Shown: positions 46,655 through 58,518, counted from the stretch's first letter. The stretch: DNA of 64,000 nucleotides from Homarus americanus (GCF_018991925.1 NW_024751924.1:223501-287500), one strand, 5' to 3'. Program-made: numbers and translations. The notes: generated by a model not told the origin, from the sequence alone.

Positions 46655-46776
46655 GTTGGGTTAGGTTAGGTTAGGTTAGGTTAGGTTAGGTTAGGTTAGG
46701 TTAGGTTAGATTAGGTTAGGTTAGGTTAGGTCAGGTTAGATTAGGTTAGGTTAGGTTAGGTTAGGTTAGGTTAGGG
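46655..46776. repeat. Telomere-like array, G-rich strand (GGTTA)n
   Basis: About 24 units of TTAGG, almost perfect, on the plus strand. Confidence 0.95.
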
Positions 46777-46980
46777 TTAAACCATCATCCTCAAAGGGTT
46801 AAACCATCATACTCAGTGGTGTTAAAATCAAAATACATAACACTAATCTGACCTTCGCCTGACGTTGCTAACGCCAGACGTAAAGTATAGCGTTGAGAGG
46901 ATTAGTGCAGGTCAGGGGTGTTATCTTGTTCATGACTTGTTGTGAGGTGACCCAGAATACACCTCTTGACCTTGGTTCGA

Positions 46981-47090
46981 TGTATGTATGTATGTATGTA
47001 TGTATGTATGTATGTATGTATGTATGTATGTATGTGTATGTATGTATGTATGTGTGTATGTATGTATGTATGTGTGTGTGTGTATGTATG
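46981..47090. repeat. (TATG)n microsatellite
   Basis: About 26 TATG units with a few TGTG slips. Confidence 0.95.
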
Positions 47091-47104
47091 TTATCTTTGT
47101 TATG

Positions 47105-47175
47105 TTGGTTGTGTGGTTGTAGGAGAGACGGCACATGGCATCCACCAAGGTTCGAATCCCGGAAATAAAAAAAAA
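47105..47175 (+). mobile_element. Possible tRNA-like SINE with poly-A
   Basis: GGTTCGAATCC at 47149-47159 is a perfect polymerase III B box and is followed by CGGAAATAAAAAAAAAC. An A-box-like TGTGTGGTTGTAGG lies about 30 bases upstream. Confidence 0.38.
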
Positions 47176-47221
47176 CAGAGATATTCAACACCTCTCTCTC
47201 TGGTTGTGGTTTTCTCACCTC

Positions 47222-47372
47222 GTTGGATAGTTTTTGGTTATATTGACTAGTTTCAGGTCTGTGTTGGCTAACTTCAGGCTGTTTGGGCTAAATTTAGGTT
47301 ACCTTGGCTATTTTCAAGCTGTATTGGCTAGTTTCTCCTTCAACTGGCTAGTTTTTCTCACTGTGTTGGCTA
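47222..47372. repeat. ~25-bp degenerate repeat TTGGCTAGTTTCAGG
   Basis: Six or seven imperfect units of TTGGCTA-(A/G)-TTT. Confidence 0.75.
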
Positions 47373-47662
47373 ATAACAACCATCTCAAGGAGGAGGAGAA
47401 TAGGGACAATTTATCACCAACACTCACACCTCATCACCATCTTCACTACTTACCACCATAATGACAACATCAGGTCACTGTGCGCCAACCATAATTATTA
47501 TTGACCTTCCTACCATGGCTGTGAGGTCATCAGGGTTGCAATAACCTCCATAGTCTATAACGATTCATTATCTTAGGAATTTTATCATTAGAGGGGGGTC
47601 ACATTAAGGGTGTGGGGAGGTGAGGGATGTAGGTGTAGGGTGTGTAGGTGGTGTAGAGGAGG

Positions 47663-47666
<4 letters not shown>

Positions 47667-47731
<65 letters not shown>
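47667..47731. repeat. (GT)n microsatellite
   Basis: About 32 GT units. Confidence 0.95.
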
Positions 47732-47732
<1 letters not shown>

Positions 47733-47899
47733 GTAAATTAGTGAGTTTTTGAGATAATTTTTAATATGGCCAAAAAAATCAAGGTTTTCATCTGCTATGA
47801 CGACAGCTAAAACGCTAAAGCTTATAGTACCATCACGAAAGCTTTTAATTATAGCCGTGAGCTGAGTAGTTAAGTTTTTAATCTACAGCTAAATATCTA

Positions 47900-48303
47900 T
47901 CATTCCAATGGTCCCCACACAAAATTACATTGGTGTTAGTGGTAACATTTTCACTGATAATGGAGGTTAAATTTGATATCACTCTATCGTTCCTGAGTAT
48001 TCCATTGGTACACCTAGATTACATTGGTACGTGTTATCTTAGCTCTCTGTTATAGTTAATACAATGGTAATCATACAGGACTACAATGGTGCCAGTGGTT
48101 CTAACAGTTACTAAATTTACAGTTACAGTCAAAACCACTTATACATTCCAATGGTTCAAGTAAATAAAGGCAGTGTTTTATATCGATTATAATGGTGCCA
48201 AAGTTACTGGAGAAATCATAGTGGTGTTCGAGGAGCTATTCCATTGGCAACAACAGTGAGGTTACAGTGGTGACAATGGTGCTATTTCCCCTGAACATTG
48301 GCA
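47900..48303. other. Region dense in CAATGG/CCATTG hexamers
   Basis: At least nine CAATGG or CCAATG motifs on either strand in 400 bases (for example near 47906, 47928, 48003, 48024, 48061, 48084, 48147, 48242, 48275), often followed by T or TGCC. No gene called. Confidence 0.55.
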
Positions 48304-48375
48304 ACAGAATGAAATTGAATTGATTTTTTTCACCCCTTTTTAACGAAGCCATTGTTATAATGACAAGAAGGTTGG

Positions 48376-48377
<2 letters not shown>

Positions 48378-48467
<90 letters not shown>
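48378..48467. repeat. (GT)n microsatellite
   Basis: About 45 perfect GT units. Confidence 0.96.
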
Positions 48468-48468
<1 letters not shown>

Positions 48469-48656
48469 GACTTCTTACATACACAAACCTTCCATGTTTT
48501 TCTCCTAACACAGCTCATACGCCCTTTGATAAATGAAGCTGTCCTGTGCTCTGTGTTTACTAATAAGCCGTGAAACCATTACTCAAGAGAGCATCTTTTG
48601 GTATATAATTCATCTTGATATTTTGTTTTCATTCCTAGTTGGGGAGGAGAGAGTAA

Positions 48657-48666
48657 AACACACACA

Positions 48667-48737
<71 letters not shown>
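48657..48737. repeat. (CA)n microsatellite
   Basis: About 40 CA units with one slip. Confidence 0.96.
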
Positions 48738-48738
<1 letters not shown>

Positions 48739-48944
48739 GCGTCATTATACACATACATTGTTTTGTTTTATAACTGACTGTGAAGTATAATTGATTCAGG
48801 TGTGTTCAGGTGTACAGTATATAATTTATTCAGTTTTTTGGTTTTGGTTTTTGTCATATTATTTTTATCCCTTCGTCTGTTTTTGTAATTTATTTGTTTT
48901 TGTTGTTTAGGTTTTGTCTCTGTTTGGATTTATATAGACTGTGT

Positions 48945-49380
48945 AGGTGTAGCAGGTATAAGCTTGAGTGTAGGTGGCAGGTATAAGCTTGAGTGTAGGC
49001 AGGTATAAGCTTGAGTGTAGGTGGCAGGTATAAGCTTGAGTGGGGTGGCAGGTATAAGCTTGAGGTAGTGGCAGGTATAAGCTTGAGTGTAGGTGGGTAT
49101 AAGCATGTAGTGGGCAGGTATAAGCTTGAGTGTAGGTGGCAGGTATAAGCTTGAGTGTAGGTGGCAGGTATAAGCATGTAGTGGGCAGGTATAAGCATGT
49201 AGTGGGCAGGTATAAGCTTGAGTGTAGGTGGCAGGTATAAGCTTGAGTGTAGGTGGCAAGTATAAGCTTGAGTGTAGGTGGCAGGTATAAGCATGTAGTG
49301 GGCAGGTATAAGCATGTAGTGGGCAGGTATAAGCATGTAGTGGGCAGGTATAAGCATGGGTGTAGGTATAGCGAGCAAAT
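48945..49380. repeat. 21/24-bp satellite GGCAGGTATAAGCTTGAGTG
   Basis: About 19 units of two kinds, AAGCTTGAGTGTAGGT and AAGCATGTAGTG, in alternating blocks. Confidence 0.94.
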
Positions 49381-50260
49381 ATAAGTGTAGGTGTAGTGGG
49401 TGAGGTGTAACAGACAGCAACATACCCTGACCTGACACCTACATCCGTCACGGCGGCGGGAGGCGGGACACACACCTCTGAGGTAACATTTACCTTCGTG
49501 TTTATCTTGTGTGAGAGAGAGAGCCAGCTAACACCTCTACCTTGTTTTGTAATGTTTGTTTCGTCTCCCTCCAGATGTGTTGGTCGGGCTGGTGAGGGTT
49601 GGTGACCCCTGCAGCATTCGGGAGTCCAGTGCCTTTGAGTTGATACGCTCAGTGACCTCCTGGTGCGTCGTGACCTAACCTCACCTCTCACGCGTCGCTC
49701 TCTCTGACCTTTGACCTTCTATACGTCACTACGAAGTACCCTGACCTGTGCTATTCTTGACCCGTGGAAGAGAAGAATATAACATGGGTCACTCAGCCGT
49801 GTACTGTGACTCCTCGGGTGAACTTTCAAGTCTCTTGATATTTCACTCCTAGCAGTGGTGACTCGAACCATTTTTTTCTGTGTTAGTCTGTGACCTCTCA
49901 GTCGCCTCTCTTGACCTCATCTGACCCCACGTGTCATCTGTCCCACATGACCTTCACGTCGTGGGAGTTGTGAGGAACTTACAACAATTGTGCTCAAAAG
50001 TTTGTGTGATGCTCAATGGTTGAGGCGGTGATGTGTGTGTTAGTGAGGGGCAGCCAGTGTTCAGTGTTAGTACAGTGAGAGGGAAAGTCTTGGTGCTTCA
50101 CCATATTATTGCTCAATGAACAAAATTCCTCCTTGTCATCGACGACCCCAGAAGAGTGTAGTGGTGTGGTGTGTGTGAAGGTCGTGAGGCGATGGTTCCT
50201 GAGCCCGCGGCCCCGCACACCTTCTGGTAGCTGGGGCCGCCGTGAGGACACGGCTGCGCC
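49381..50260. other. Unique sequence upstream of a gene 5' end
   Basis: Balanced composition, then increasingly GC-rich from about 50160. Probably contains the promoter and 5' UTR of the gene at 50338. No TATA box can be assigned with confidence. Confidence 0.4.
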
Positions 50261-50320
50261 ATGGCCTGTAGGCGGCGGTGAAGAGGTGGCCCTGCCATGG
50301 CCACACTGGCCACTGGCTAA
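50261..50320 (+). promoter_or_regulatory. Two short upstream open reading frames in probable 5' UTR
   Basis: GCCATGG starts at 50261 (six codons, stop at 50279-50281) and 50297 (seven codons, stop at 50318-50320). Both have strong contexts and both end before the main ATG at 50338. Confidence 0.5.
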
Positions 50321-50337
50321 GGTGGCCCAGGGGCGCC

Positions 50338-50934
50338 ATGGAGGCCGGCCCCTGGCGAGGAGTTAGAGACGCCATCCTGCGGCTGTGGACGAGGCGAGAC
50401 CCCCGGGACGCCCGCCAGGCTGACAAGGATGACGAAAAGTCGCCCATGTCGCTGGAGACGGTGACGGTGGACGCTGACGCGGCCACGGGAGGGCGGGGTG
50501 TCCCCGTGCCCACCGTGTCCCACTCCAGCCTGCCGCCCATCCCCGTGCCCGCCCCGCCCACCATCACCGGTCAAGGCACCAGCAAGACGGTCAGCATCAG
50601 ACTGAGGCCCCCGGGGGAGACGGCGCCCCTGGAGGAGGACGTGGAGACAGGGGAGCAGCAGGACCCCGAGGCCAACGTGTGTAAGGCTCAGGAGCAGCTC
50701 GACACCCTCATCCGTAACCGCGGCTACCTGGTCAAGGACCACATCCCCAGGAAGGTGCTGGAGAAGCAGGTCATGGAGAACATCCGCCGCAGGGAGCGGA
50801 TCGCCGAGATCCTGCGGCAGGAGGAGGGCGTAGGCTCCGCGGGCCTCCAAGGATCCCAGCAAGTGTCCAAGGATCCGCCACCACCCCAAGAACACCCAGA
50901 GCGTTCCCTCGAGATGATCAACCTTCTCACTAAG
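50338..50934 (+). CDS. First coding exon of an unrecognised gene
   Basis: 199 codons starting MEAGPWRGVRDAILRLWTRR and ending SLEMINLLTK at the donor AAG|GTAAGT, phase 0. The ATG lies in GCGCCATGG and is the first in-frame ATG after a stop at 50269-50271, so I prefer it to longer frames. Composition is strongly GC-rich at third positions, unlike all surrounding DNA, which supports real coding. No signal peptide or transmembrane helix is visible. Residues about 20-110 are low-complexity and proline-rich. Residues about 118-165 (KAQEQLDTLIRNRGYLVKDH, then VLEKQVMENIRRRERIAEIL) look like a charged helical or coiled-coil segment. The rest of the gene is downstream, possibly outside the window. 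Function not assigned. Confidence 0.8.
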
Positions 50935-51720
50935 GTAAGTCATGTTGTCTCAGCCGTCACCAGCTGCCTCTATAAGGAAGACGCCAAGATCTTTATACTG
51001 GTGACCATTTTAGGTTGTGTTGTTTAATTACTGTAGGAATTTACGCCATTGAAGTTTTTGAGGAAAAAAATATGAAGTGTAGCTGTAGTGAACCAACTTT
51101 GGCCGCCAGGTTAATTATAGTGGACCTCTCATGACGTCACGCTTGCAGACATATTTTTAACAGGATTTTACGATGGAATTATAATGAAAAAATAAAAAAA
51201 CCGTTTTATTAATTTAGTGAAAAGTATAACAACACTCAACACTGTACTGGAGTTAACTCTGTATAACTAGTTAACAATGTTTAATGACCCCGGCCGCTGA
51301 ATCACCTCACACACTAACAACAACAATTATACAACTAAATAACCGTAAACATAGTTATAGATGAAGAACAAATGAATAATTAAATCATTTACATAATCAC
51401 AATAATTAACTAAATAATCGACAAATTAACATAATCAGGTAAACAGAAATATTAAAAAATTTAAATCAAATAAATTAAATATCAGAAATTAACTAAGAAA
51501 TAATTAATCTTAAAATAGGTCCTTATTAATACAAACTAACCTAACCTAACCTAACCACACCTAGAGCAAAGTGTAGAATGACATAGACATAATTACTGTA
51601 AAAAGGTGGAATTATATAAAGAAGACGTTAAATTATCTGTCAATTTAGGTCATATAAGTTGATATATAATCTTCATGGAGTTAATAATATAAATCAGGTG
51701 TCCGTGTGAGATGTTGCTTG
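50935..51720. other. AT-rich intron sequence
   Basis: Begins with the donor GTAAGT at 50935. AT-rich, with a short (CCTAA)n at 51538-51556. No second exon found. Confidence 0.5.
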
Positions 51721-51723
51721 TGT

Positions 51724-51966
51724 CAGGAGGTGTCAGGAGGTGTCAGGAGGTGTCAGGAGGTGTCAGGAGGTGTCAGTAGGTGTCAAGAGGTGTCAGGAGG
51801 TGTCAGGAGGTGTCAGGAGGTGTCAAGAGGTGTCAAGAGGTGTCAGGAGGTGTCAGGAGGTGTCAGAGGTGCCAGGAGGTGTCAGGAGGTGTCAGGAGGA
51901 GGTGTCAAGAGGTGTCAGGAGTGTCAAGGTGTCAAGAGGTGTCAGGAGGTGTCAGGAGGTGTCAGG
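51724..51966. repeat. 10-bp satellite AGGTGTCAGG
   Basis: About 24 units with single-base variants. 51967-52400 is T-rich unique DNA. Confidence 0.95.
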
Positions 51967-52406
51967 ATTATATGGTCGTCAGCTGTCGTAGTTATTATGG
52001 GCGGATCATAGTTCTCTGTTTGTGGTTCTCTCTCCAATCTTGTTTTGTTTTCTTTGGTTATTTTTCTCTCTTTTCTTCTTTCATCTTTTTTTTTGTCTTT
52101 TATTTTCGTTGTAGTTTTTATTGTTTTTATTTACTGTTATTATTTTTTTCTTCAATAACCTTTTTCATTCTTCTTTTGTTATTGATGTTGTTATTATTTT
52201 TATTTCCTTATTTGTTTTATCATCAACCACTGTTTATCGTCTTGAATATATGACTATTTCCTGGTTATATACGAGCCTATACAATATAACCCACTCTATA
52301 TCTTTCCTATATCAGTCCTGTGTGAGTAATAGTACTATATATGTGGCCTATATATGGACTATACTAGGCTATGAGAATGACTATATACCCTTATCGGAGT
52401 GTGAGG

Positions 52407-52408
<2 letters not shown>

Positions 52409-52459
<51 letters not shown>

Positions 52460-52473
52460 TGTGTGTGTGTGTG
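52409..52473. repeat. (GT)n microsatellite
   Basis: About 32 units with one interruption. Confidence 0.95.
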
Positions 52474-52574
52474 TTGTATCAGTGGGAGGAGCCTGCACTA
52501 CCTAACACACACACACACATACACACACACACTGCCTCTGTCCCAAGCTTAAAGTCGACAGTCTGAATACCACC

Positions 52575-52779
52575 TACGAGTACTACTATCATTCTACCCA
52601 CCCACCACTATTACCTACTACTACTACTACCACCGTTACCACCCACCACTATTACCTACTACTACTACCACCACCACCACCACCACTATTACCTACTACT
52701 ACTACCACCACCACCACCAACACTATTACCTACTACTACTACTACCACCATTACCACCCACCACTACCATAATCCTACC

Positions 52780-52838
<59 letters not shown>

Positions 52839-52905
52839 CATTACCACCCACCACTACCATAATCCTACCTACCACCACCACCACCACTACCAACACTAGT
52901 TCAAA
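52575..52905. repeat. (CTA)n/(CCA)n trinucleotide region
   Basis: Blocks of TAC and CAC triplets with recurring CACCCACCACTA. Confidence 0.92.
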
Positions 52906-52907
52906 GC

Positions 52908-53060
52908 ATGATGGTGGTAGTGGTGGTAAATGGTGGTAGTGGTGGTAAATGGTGGTAGTGGTGGTAAATGGTGGTAGTGGTGGTAAATGGTGGTAGTGGT
53001 GGTAAATGGTGGTAGTGGTGGTAAATGGTGGTAGTGGTGGTAAATGGTAATGGTAGTAGT
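52908..53060. repeat. 19-bp minisatellite TGGTGGTAAATGGTGGTAG
   Basis: Seven near-perfect units, followed by purine-rich GAGTGAAGTGAGGGAA repeats to 53180. Confidence 0.94.
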
Positions 53061-53249
53061 GGAAAGGAGGGAGTTATGATGAGAGAGAAGTGAGAGTGAG
53101 AGTGAGAGAAAATGAGGGAGTGAAGTGAGGGAAGAGTGAAGTGAGGGAAGAGTGAAGTGAGGGAAGAGTGAGGGGAGAGTGAAGAGGTCAGATCATCACC
53201 GCTGGCAAGTCATTATCGGCTCTCTGGCGTTCCTCATTTGTTTCCCCTT

Positions 53250-53250
53250 A

Positions 53251-53300
<50 letters not shown>

Positions 53301-53317
53301 AGCTGGCTGACTGGCTG

Positions 53318-53349
<32 letters not shown>

Positions 53350-53404
53350 TGGCTGGCTGGCTGGCTGGCATTCTGACTGGCTGGCTGGCATTCTGACTGG
53401 CTGA
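53250..53404. repeat. (TGGC)n microsatellite
   Basis: About 35 TGGC units with TGAC and CATTC interruptions. Confidence 0.95.
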
Positions 53405-53490
53405 TTGACACAGTCTTTCCCAGAAGCTTTACAGTTCGTTGAAATTAGTTGGAAGTTCCTGGAATGGGCGTAACACAGGGGTCCACTGCC

Positions 53491-53491
<1 letters not shown>

Positions 53492-53532
<41 letters not shown>

Positions 53533-53579
53533 CACTCGTGCTTTATCTTTCTTGTTGGCCTATTTCAAACACACACACA

Positions 53580-53652
<73 letters not shown>
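53492..53652. repeat. (TATC)n and (CA)n microsatellites
   Basis: TATC run at 53493-53532 and CA run at 53570-53652. Confidence 0.95.
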
Positions 53653-53654
<2 letters not shown>

Positions 53655-53699
53655 GGATCAGAAATATGCATCTGATGTTACATTCTTGTGTTCATCAAC

Positions 53700-54598
53700 G
53701 TCCTAATTATTTGATGCGTAGGTGGAATATGAGAGAGAGGTGGATGGGTGCAGAGGGAGATGGGTGGGTGCAGAGGAGATGGGTGGGTGCAGAGGGAAAG
53801 AGAAGGGGAGGGATGGAGAGGGATAGAAAGGGAGGAAGGAGTTGAAAAATAACAAGAGGAAGGGGAAAGGGGCCAAGGGAAAAAGAAGGGCATGAGAGGA
53901 AGAGATAAAGAGAATAAAGAAAAAACCCAGAGACAAACAGGGAGAGACACAGACAAAGAGGAGAGAGAAAAATAATAAAGGGAGGGGAGATAGATGCGAA
54001 AATAAACAGAAGGAATCAGAGAGAGAGAGAGAATTGCGACGAATAACAGAGGCATTTCATCTTTCACTAGTTACCCCTGTAAAAAAGTGTCAAAGAAAAC
54101 GGGAAACACAAAGAGAGAGGACAATATCTTTTATCAAAATATCCAAATAATTGACCCCTAACCTATGACCTTTAGGTACATTGTCGCTGTTTGTTAGTTT
54201 GTTGACCCAATACACTTGTTACTGAAAGATATGCGTGATTAATCTTTGGAATTTGTGAAGAGAGAGCGGAGGAAAGAAAATGTCATCTTCATATGATTTA
54301 ATAACCTTCTGAAACCATTGTTATCTAAGGTTAGGTTAGGTTAGATTTGCTAATTAATTAAAGCTATAATTAAGGTTATCTTATAGTCTTTGAGATAATA
54401 ATTACTAACTCATTTTATCGCGTGAGGCAATTACGACTAATTTACGTTTCTGATGTTTTGATTTGGATGTATCACGGCCATTATCCTCTCGTGACGTCAC
54501 TTCCTGCACGCCATTTCAAGGGGTTAAGTCATCTTACTCGATGGGTTTAGACATCGTACTCAAGGGGGCAAGTGGTTAAGTCATCATAGTCTAACCTA

Positions 54599-54600
<2 letters not shown>
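53700..54600. other. Purine-rich then unique sequence, no gene seen
   Basis: GGGTGCAGAGG repeats at 53747-53800 and A/G-rich DNA to 54055, then unique AT-rich sequence with a small GGTTA run at 54330-54350. Confidence 0.5.

Positions 54601-54639
<39 letters not shown>
54601..54639. repeat. (GT)n microsatellite
   Basis: About 19 GT units. Confidence 0.95.
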
Positions 54640-54642
<3 letters not shown>

Positions 54643-55920
54643 ATATAACGAGTGTATATTTGTGGCGTTGTGTTTATGGCCTTGTGTTGAATCATACAAA
54701 CAATTACCTATTAATGGCTTATCTTAATGGCTCTCCTGTATGCCTCCTATCATTCAAACTTACGGAACAATCTCTGAGAAATTGAACCCTCGCGGTGTAA
54801 ATAAACAATGAGGATCGTATCCCCTATCAAGGAGTCGAAGATGGCGGGAAGATGTGGTCGCGGCACTCTCCATCTTCGTCCTTCCGTTGCATGCCCTGGT
54901 TTCTGCTGGTTACTCTGTTATCTAAACGTACACGTGTAAGAGTTAAATATTCGCGGTGGATGAACCCTTATCGATTTTGGTCTCGGTTGTGGGTCAGGGA
55001 GAAGAGAAATGCCTATTGTACTGAGGGTTTCGGTGTCTGCCGTGGTTGGCGTGTTGCTGCTGGCGATATTTGTCGATAATGGCGAGTTTGCTGGCGGGAT
55101 TTACGGTAAGTGGCGCTCTTCCAGGACAAGTCTTCCATTCCTGGAGAGTTATCAGCAACGTTTTCAGCTTCTGAAGTGTTGCTGACGACATATTTTGCCC
55201 CTGACGTGTTGGCTGACGGTATCAATTGGCAGTGAAGTGTTCTTGACAATATTTACCGGTACTGGCGCGTTCACGGCTATATGCACTACACCTGGCTTTT
55301 TTTTTTGGGGGGGGGGCTATATCAACTTTGTCTGGTGTGTTCCTGGCTATATTCACAGCCAGGAGAGGAGGACAGTACACACACTTACTGGTTGGTGTTC
55401 AAGGGAAGTAGTGTGTTCTTGGCGATTATTTTACGCAAACTTCCTCCCCGTCAGTAGCCGCTGGAAGCCATACGGGAGAGGCTCTTCTGCTTCCCCGCCG
55501 CTTTGTATATATATGAAGGGCGGGACATTTGCAAATAGGTTGGCGTGTCTGGTGGGAGTCGCGTATTTTAGGCAACATTGTGACTTGTGAGAACGGGCGG
55601 GGATGGCTGGAAGGGGATACGCGATGTAAATTTTCTCTCATTTTCTCTTTTATCTTTTCTCTATCTTCATTGTTTTATCTCTCTTGTTTCTCTTCTCCCT
55701 GTGTGTCGTCCTGGCAAGGGGCTTACGTGACAGATTATTATAGAGTGGCGATTGAGTTTTGATATAATTAGTGGATTACGTCAGGATGTGTATGTGTGTA
55801 GAATGTCACTGGAGGTATTTTAATGTGTTTAGTGAAGGTCCAGTACGAGCAATAAAGGTTAGAATAGATCAGTGAGGAATGCCATTCTCTCCCCCTGACT
55901 TTATTATGTTGGCATGATGT
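54640..55920. other. Unique sequence, probably intronic
   Basis: Contains AAGATGGCGG at 54838 (a YY1-like motif around a short frame) and a decayed repeat with TGGCGATATTT-like motifs at 55050-55345. No confident exon. Confidence 0.4.
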
Positions 55921-55929
55921 ATAAACGTG

Positions 55930-56092
55930 GAGGATGAGCTGTGAGGATGAGCTGGGTGGAGGATGAGCCGGGTGGAGGATGAGCTGGTGGAGGATGAGCT
56001 GGTGGAGCAGGATGGAGCGGGTGGGAGTGGATGAGCCGGGTGGAGGATGAGCCAGGTGGAGTAATGAGCTGGGTGGAGGACAAGCCAGGTGG
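55930..56092. repeat. 16-bp minisatellite GGAGGATGAGCTGGGT
   Basis: About ten imperfect units. Confidence 0.92.
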
Positions 56093-56181
56093 AATACTGT
56101 ACTATGGAACTGAAGACTCGTGTATAGATCTTCTAAGAGGAAACGATCATACAACAAGAAGACTTAACAAAACAAAAACAA

Positions 56182-56185
<4 letters not shown>

Positions 56186-56257
<72 letters not shown>
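56186..56257. repeat. (CA)n microsatellite
   Basis: About 36 CA units. Confidence 0.96.
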
Positions 56258-56259
<2 letters not shown>

Positions 56260-56467
56260 TCCTCAGCAACAAATTGTCTTATGCATCACGTAATAAAAAT
56301 ATCATTTCGTCAGTCAGTAGAGGGACTTAACACACACATAAGCCACTAACTAAGATGTTTACCAAGACGGGAAAGTACTCCATAATGGCGGCTCTTAAGA
56401 CAGGGGGGGGTTGGGTTATAGTGAGTCGTAATGGAAGTTCCTACAGTCTCTGTATTTAGGTATTCAT

Positions 56468-56509
<42 letters not shown>
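56468..56509. repeat. (GT)n microsatellite
   Basis: About 20 GT units. Confidence 0.95.
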
Positions 56510-56512
<3 letters not shown>

Positions 56513-56804
56513 CACTGTCTTGCCCCAAACATGATAAACTTCACTGTGTTGTTGATGAGAGGAAAATTTCGCGACGATTCTGATTTTTTTTTTTTCGTTT
56601 TTTTTTAATATTTGACGAATATTATTAAAAAAATATCTTTGAAGGGATTTATCACGAATATTATCAACTTGTAATACTCTTTAACCCTCTTTATCAAGTC
56701 TTCATCTAATAATTATCAGTCTTTAATACTTTTCATCTCTACGGCACGATATTCCCATCTAAATTATCAACTGTTAATAACTCTCTTATCAGCAGTCTAA
56801 GATA

Positions 56805-56850
56805 ATTAACCCAAGATAATTAACCCAAGATAATTAACCCAAGATAATAA
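56805..56850. repeat. 13-14-bp repeat CCCAAGATAATTAA
   Basis: Three to four units. Confidence 0.85.
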
Positions 56851-56942
56851 TTTTGTTTTAATACGTCGTTACTTTAAGATGAACTGTCTAGTTAAGTGAG
56901 TGTTATTATTTTTGTTTCTGGTTTATTTACTTCCTGGTTATG

Positions 56943-57019
56943 AGGTGCGGTGGTCGGGTGGTACCTTACTCTCTCTGTGGGTCAATGGTTCGATACCACT
57001 TAGGGGTTTTTTTTTTTCA
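56943..57019 (+). mobile_element. Possible tRNA-like SINE
   Basis: GGTGCGGTGGTCGGGTGGTA resembles an A-box region and GGTTCGATACC about 30 bases on resembles a B box. A T run follows at 57006. The order and spacing match polymerase III promoters of tRNA-derived SINEs. Confidence 0.45.
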
Positions 57020-57280
57020 TAGGTTAGATTAGGTTAGGCTGTTATAAATAAGCCATTTTATACACAGGCTCAATAATACTCGGCTTTCTTACAAACACAC
57101 GTTGAAAGCCGAACTGGAGCCGGTCACCATTGCCCCCCCTCCCCCCCACCACCTGCCCCTCCTCTTCCCTATTTCCTTCCCCCCTTCCCCTACCCCCCCT
57201 CCCTCCTTCCTTGAGAAAAAAATACTCCTGTGCTCATATATTTTCTTATGTTGAGTTTATATGATGACTATTACGGACAT

Positions 57281-57497
57281 TGTGGTTGTTGTTGTGGTTG
57301 TGGTAGTAGTTGTTTTTGTTGTGGTTGTGGTAGTAGTTGTTGTTGTTGTGGTTGTGGTAGTAGTTGTTTTTGTTGTGGTTGTGGTAGTAGTTGTTTTTGT
57401 TGTGGTTGTGGTAGTAGTTGTTTTTGTTGTTGTAGTTGTTGTGGTTGTTGTTGTTGTTGTTGTTGTAGTGGTTGTTGTTGTTGTTGTTGTTGTACTT
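57281..57497. repeat. (TTG)n with 30-bp higher period
   Basis: GTTGTGGTTGTGGTAGTAGT blocks recur five times, then plain TTG triplets. Encodes polyvaline or polycysteine frames by composition. Confidence 0.94.
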
Positions 57498-57539
57498 TAA
57501 TGGACGATGGCAGGAAATATTTACTGAGTACTTCCTTGG

Positions 57540-57853
57540 TTTAGAAGAGGGAAGGGGAGGAAGAGGAGAGACAGAGAAGGAGAAGCAGAAGGAAAGGAAG
57601 AGGAAAGGAGAGGAGAGAGAAGGAAAGAGATAAGGAAAGAAGAGAAAGAATAGAGAGGAGAGGAGAGAGAGAAAAAGTAAAGAAAGAGAGAGAGAGAGTG
57701 AGGAAGTAGAAAGAGAGAAAGTAACACACAAGAGGAGAAAGTAAAAAGAGTGAGAAAGAAAACAGTGAGAGAGAGAGAGAGAGAGAAATGTAGGCCAACA
57801 GAAAGAAATTAGAGCGACAGAGAGAAACAAACAGAGAAAGGAAAGACACAGAG

Positions 57854-57904
<51 letters not shown>

Positions 57905-57905
57905 T
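57540..57905. repeat. Purine-rich tract with (GA)n
   Basis: A/G-only sequence ending in a GA run at 57860-57902. Confidence 0.93.
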
Positions 57906-57989
57906 AGCACGGTGGGGAGAAAGAGAGATGAGAGTAATAGTGATTTTCTGGTACCGGGTCACCTGTCTGAACCCCAGGTGCTGGTGGCG

Positions 57990-58518
57990 GTGGTTAGGTT
58001 AGGTTAGGTTAGGGTAGGTTAGGTTAGGTTAGGTTAGGTTAGGTTAGGGTAGGTTAGGTTAGGTTAGGGAGGTTTCTGCATGTTAGTTAGGTTTGGGTAG
58101 AGATTAGGTTAGGTTAGGTAGGTTTGGTTAGTTAGGTTAGGTTTGGTTAGGTTAGGTTTGGTTAGGTAGGTTTAAGAAGGTTAGGTTAGTTTGGTTAGGT
58201 TTGGCTAGGTTAGTAGTTTGCCAGGTTAGGGTAGGTTTGGCTAGGGGTTAGTTTGGCTAGGTTTCTGGTTAGGCAGGTTTGGTTAGGTTAGGTTTGGTTA
58301 GGTTTGGCTAGGTAGGTTTGTTAGGTTAGGTTAGGGTAGGTTAGGTTAGGTTAGGTTAGGTTAGGTTAGGGTAGGTTAGGTTAGGTTAGGGTAGGTTAGG
58401 TTAGGTTAGGTTAGGTTAGGGTAGGTCTGTTTAGGTTAGGTTAGGTTAGGTTTGGTTTGGTTAGGTTAGGTTAGGTCTTGGTGGTGGTTAGCTTAGATTT
58501 GGTTAGATTAGGTTAGCT
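57990..58518. repeat. Telomere-like array, G-rich strand, with variants
   Basis: TTAGG units mixed with TTTGG and TAGGG variants over about 530 bases. Confidence 0.94.

Noticed and set aside
48930..49691. 253-codon minus-strand frame
   Set aside because: Mostly the AAGCTT satellite; the unique N-terminal part has no splice or start support.
54838..54940. Short frame starting AAGATGGCGG
   Set aside because: 32 codons without conserved features; the motif may instead be a YY1-type site, which I cannot confirm.
57990..58518. True chromosome end
   Set aside because: The telomere-like array is internal, degenerate and flanked by unique DNA on both sides.
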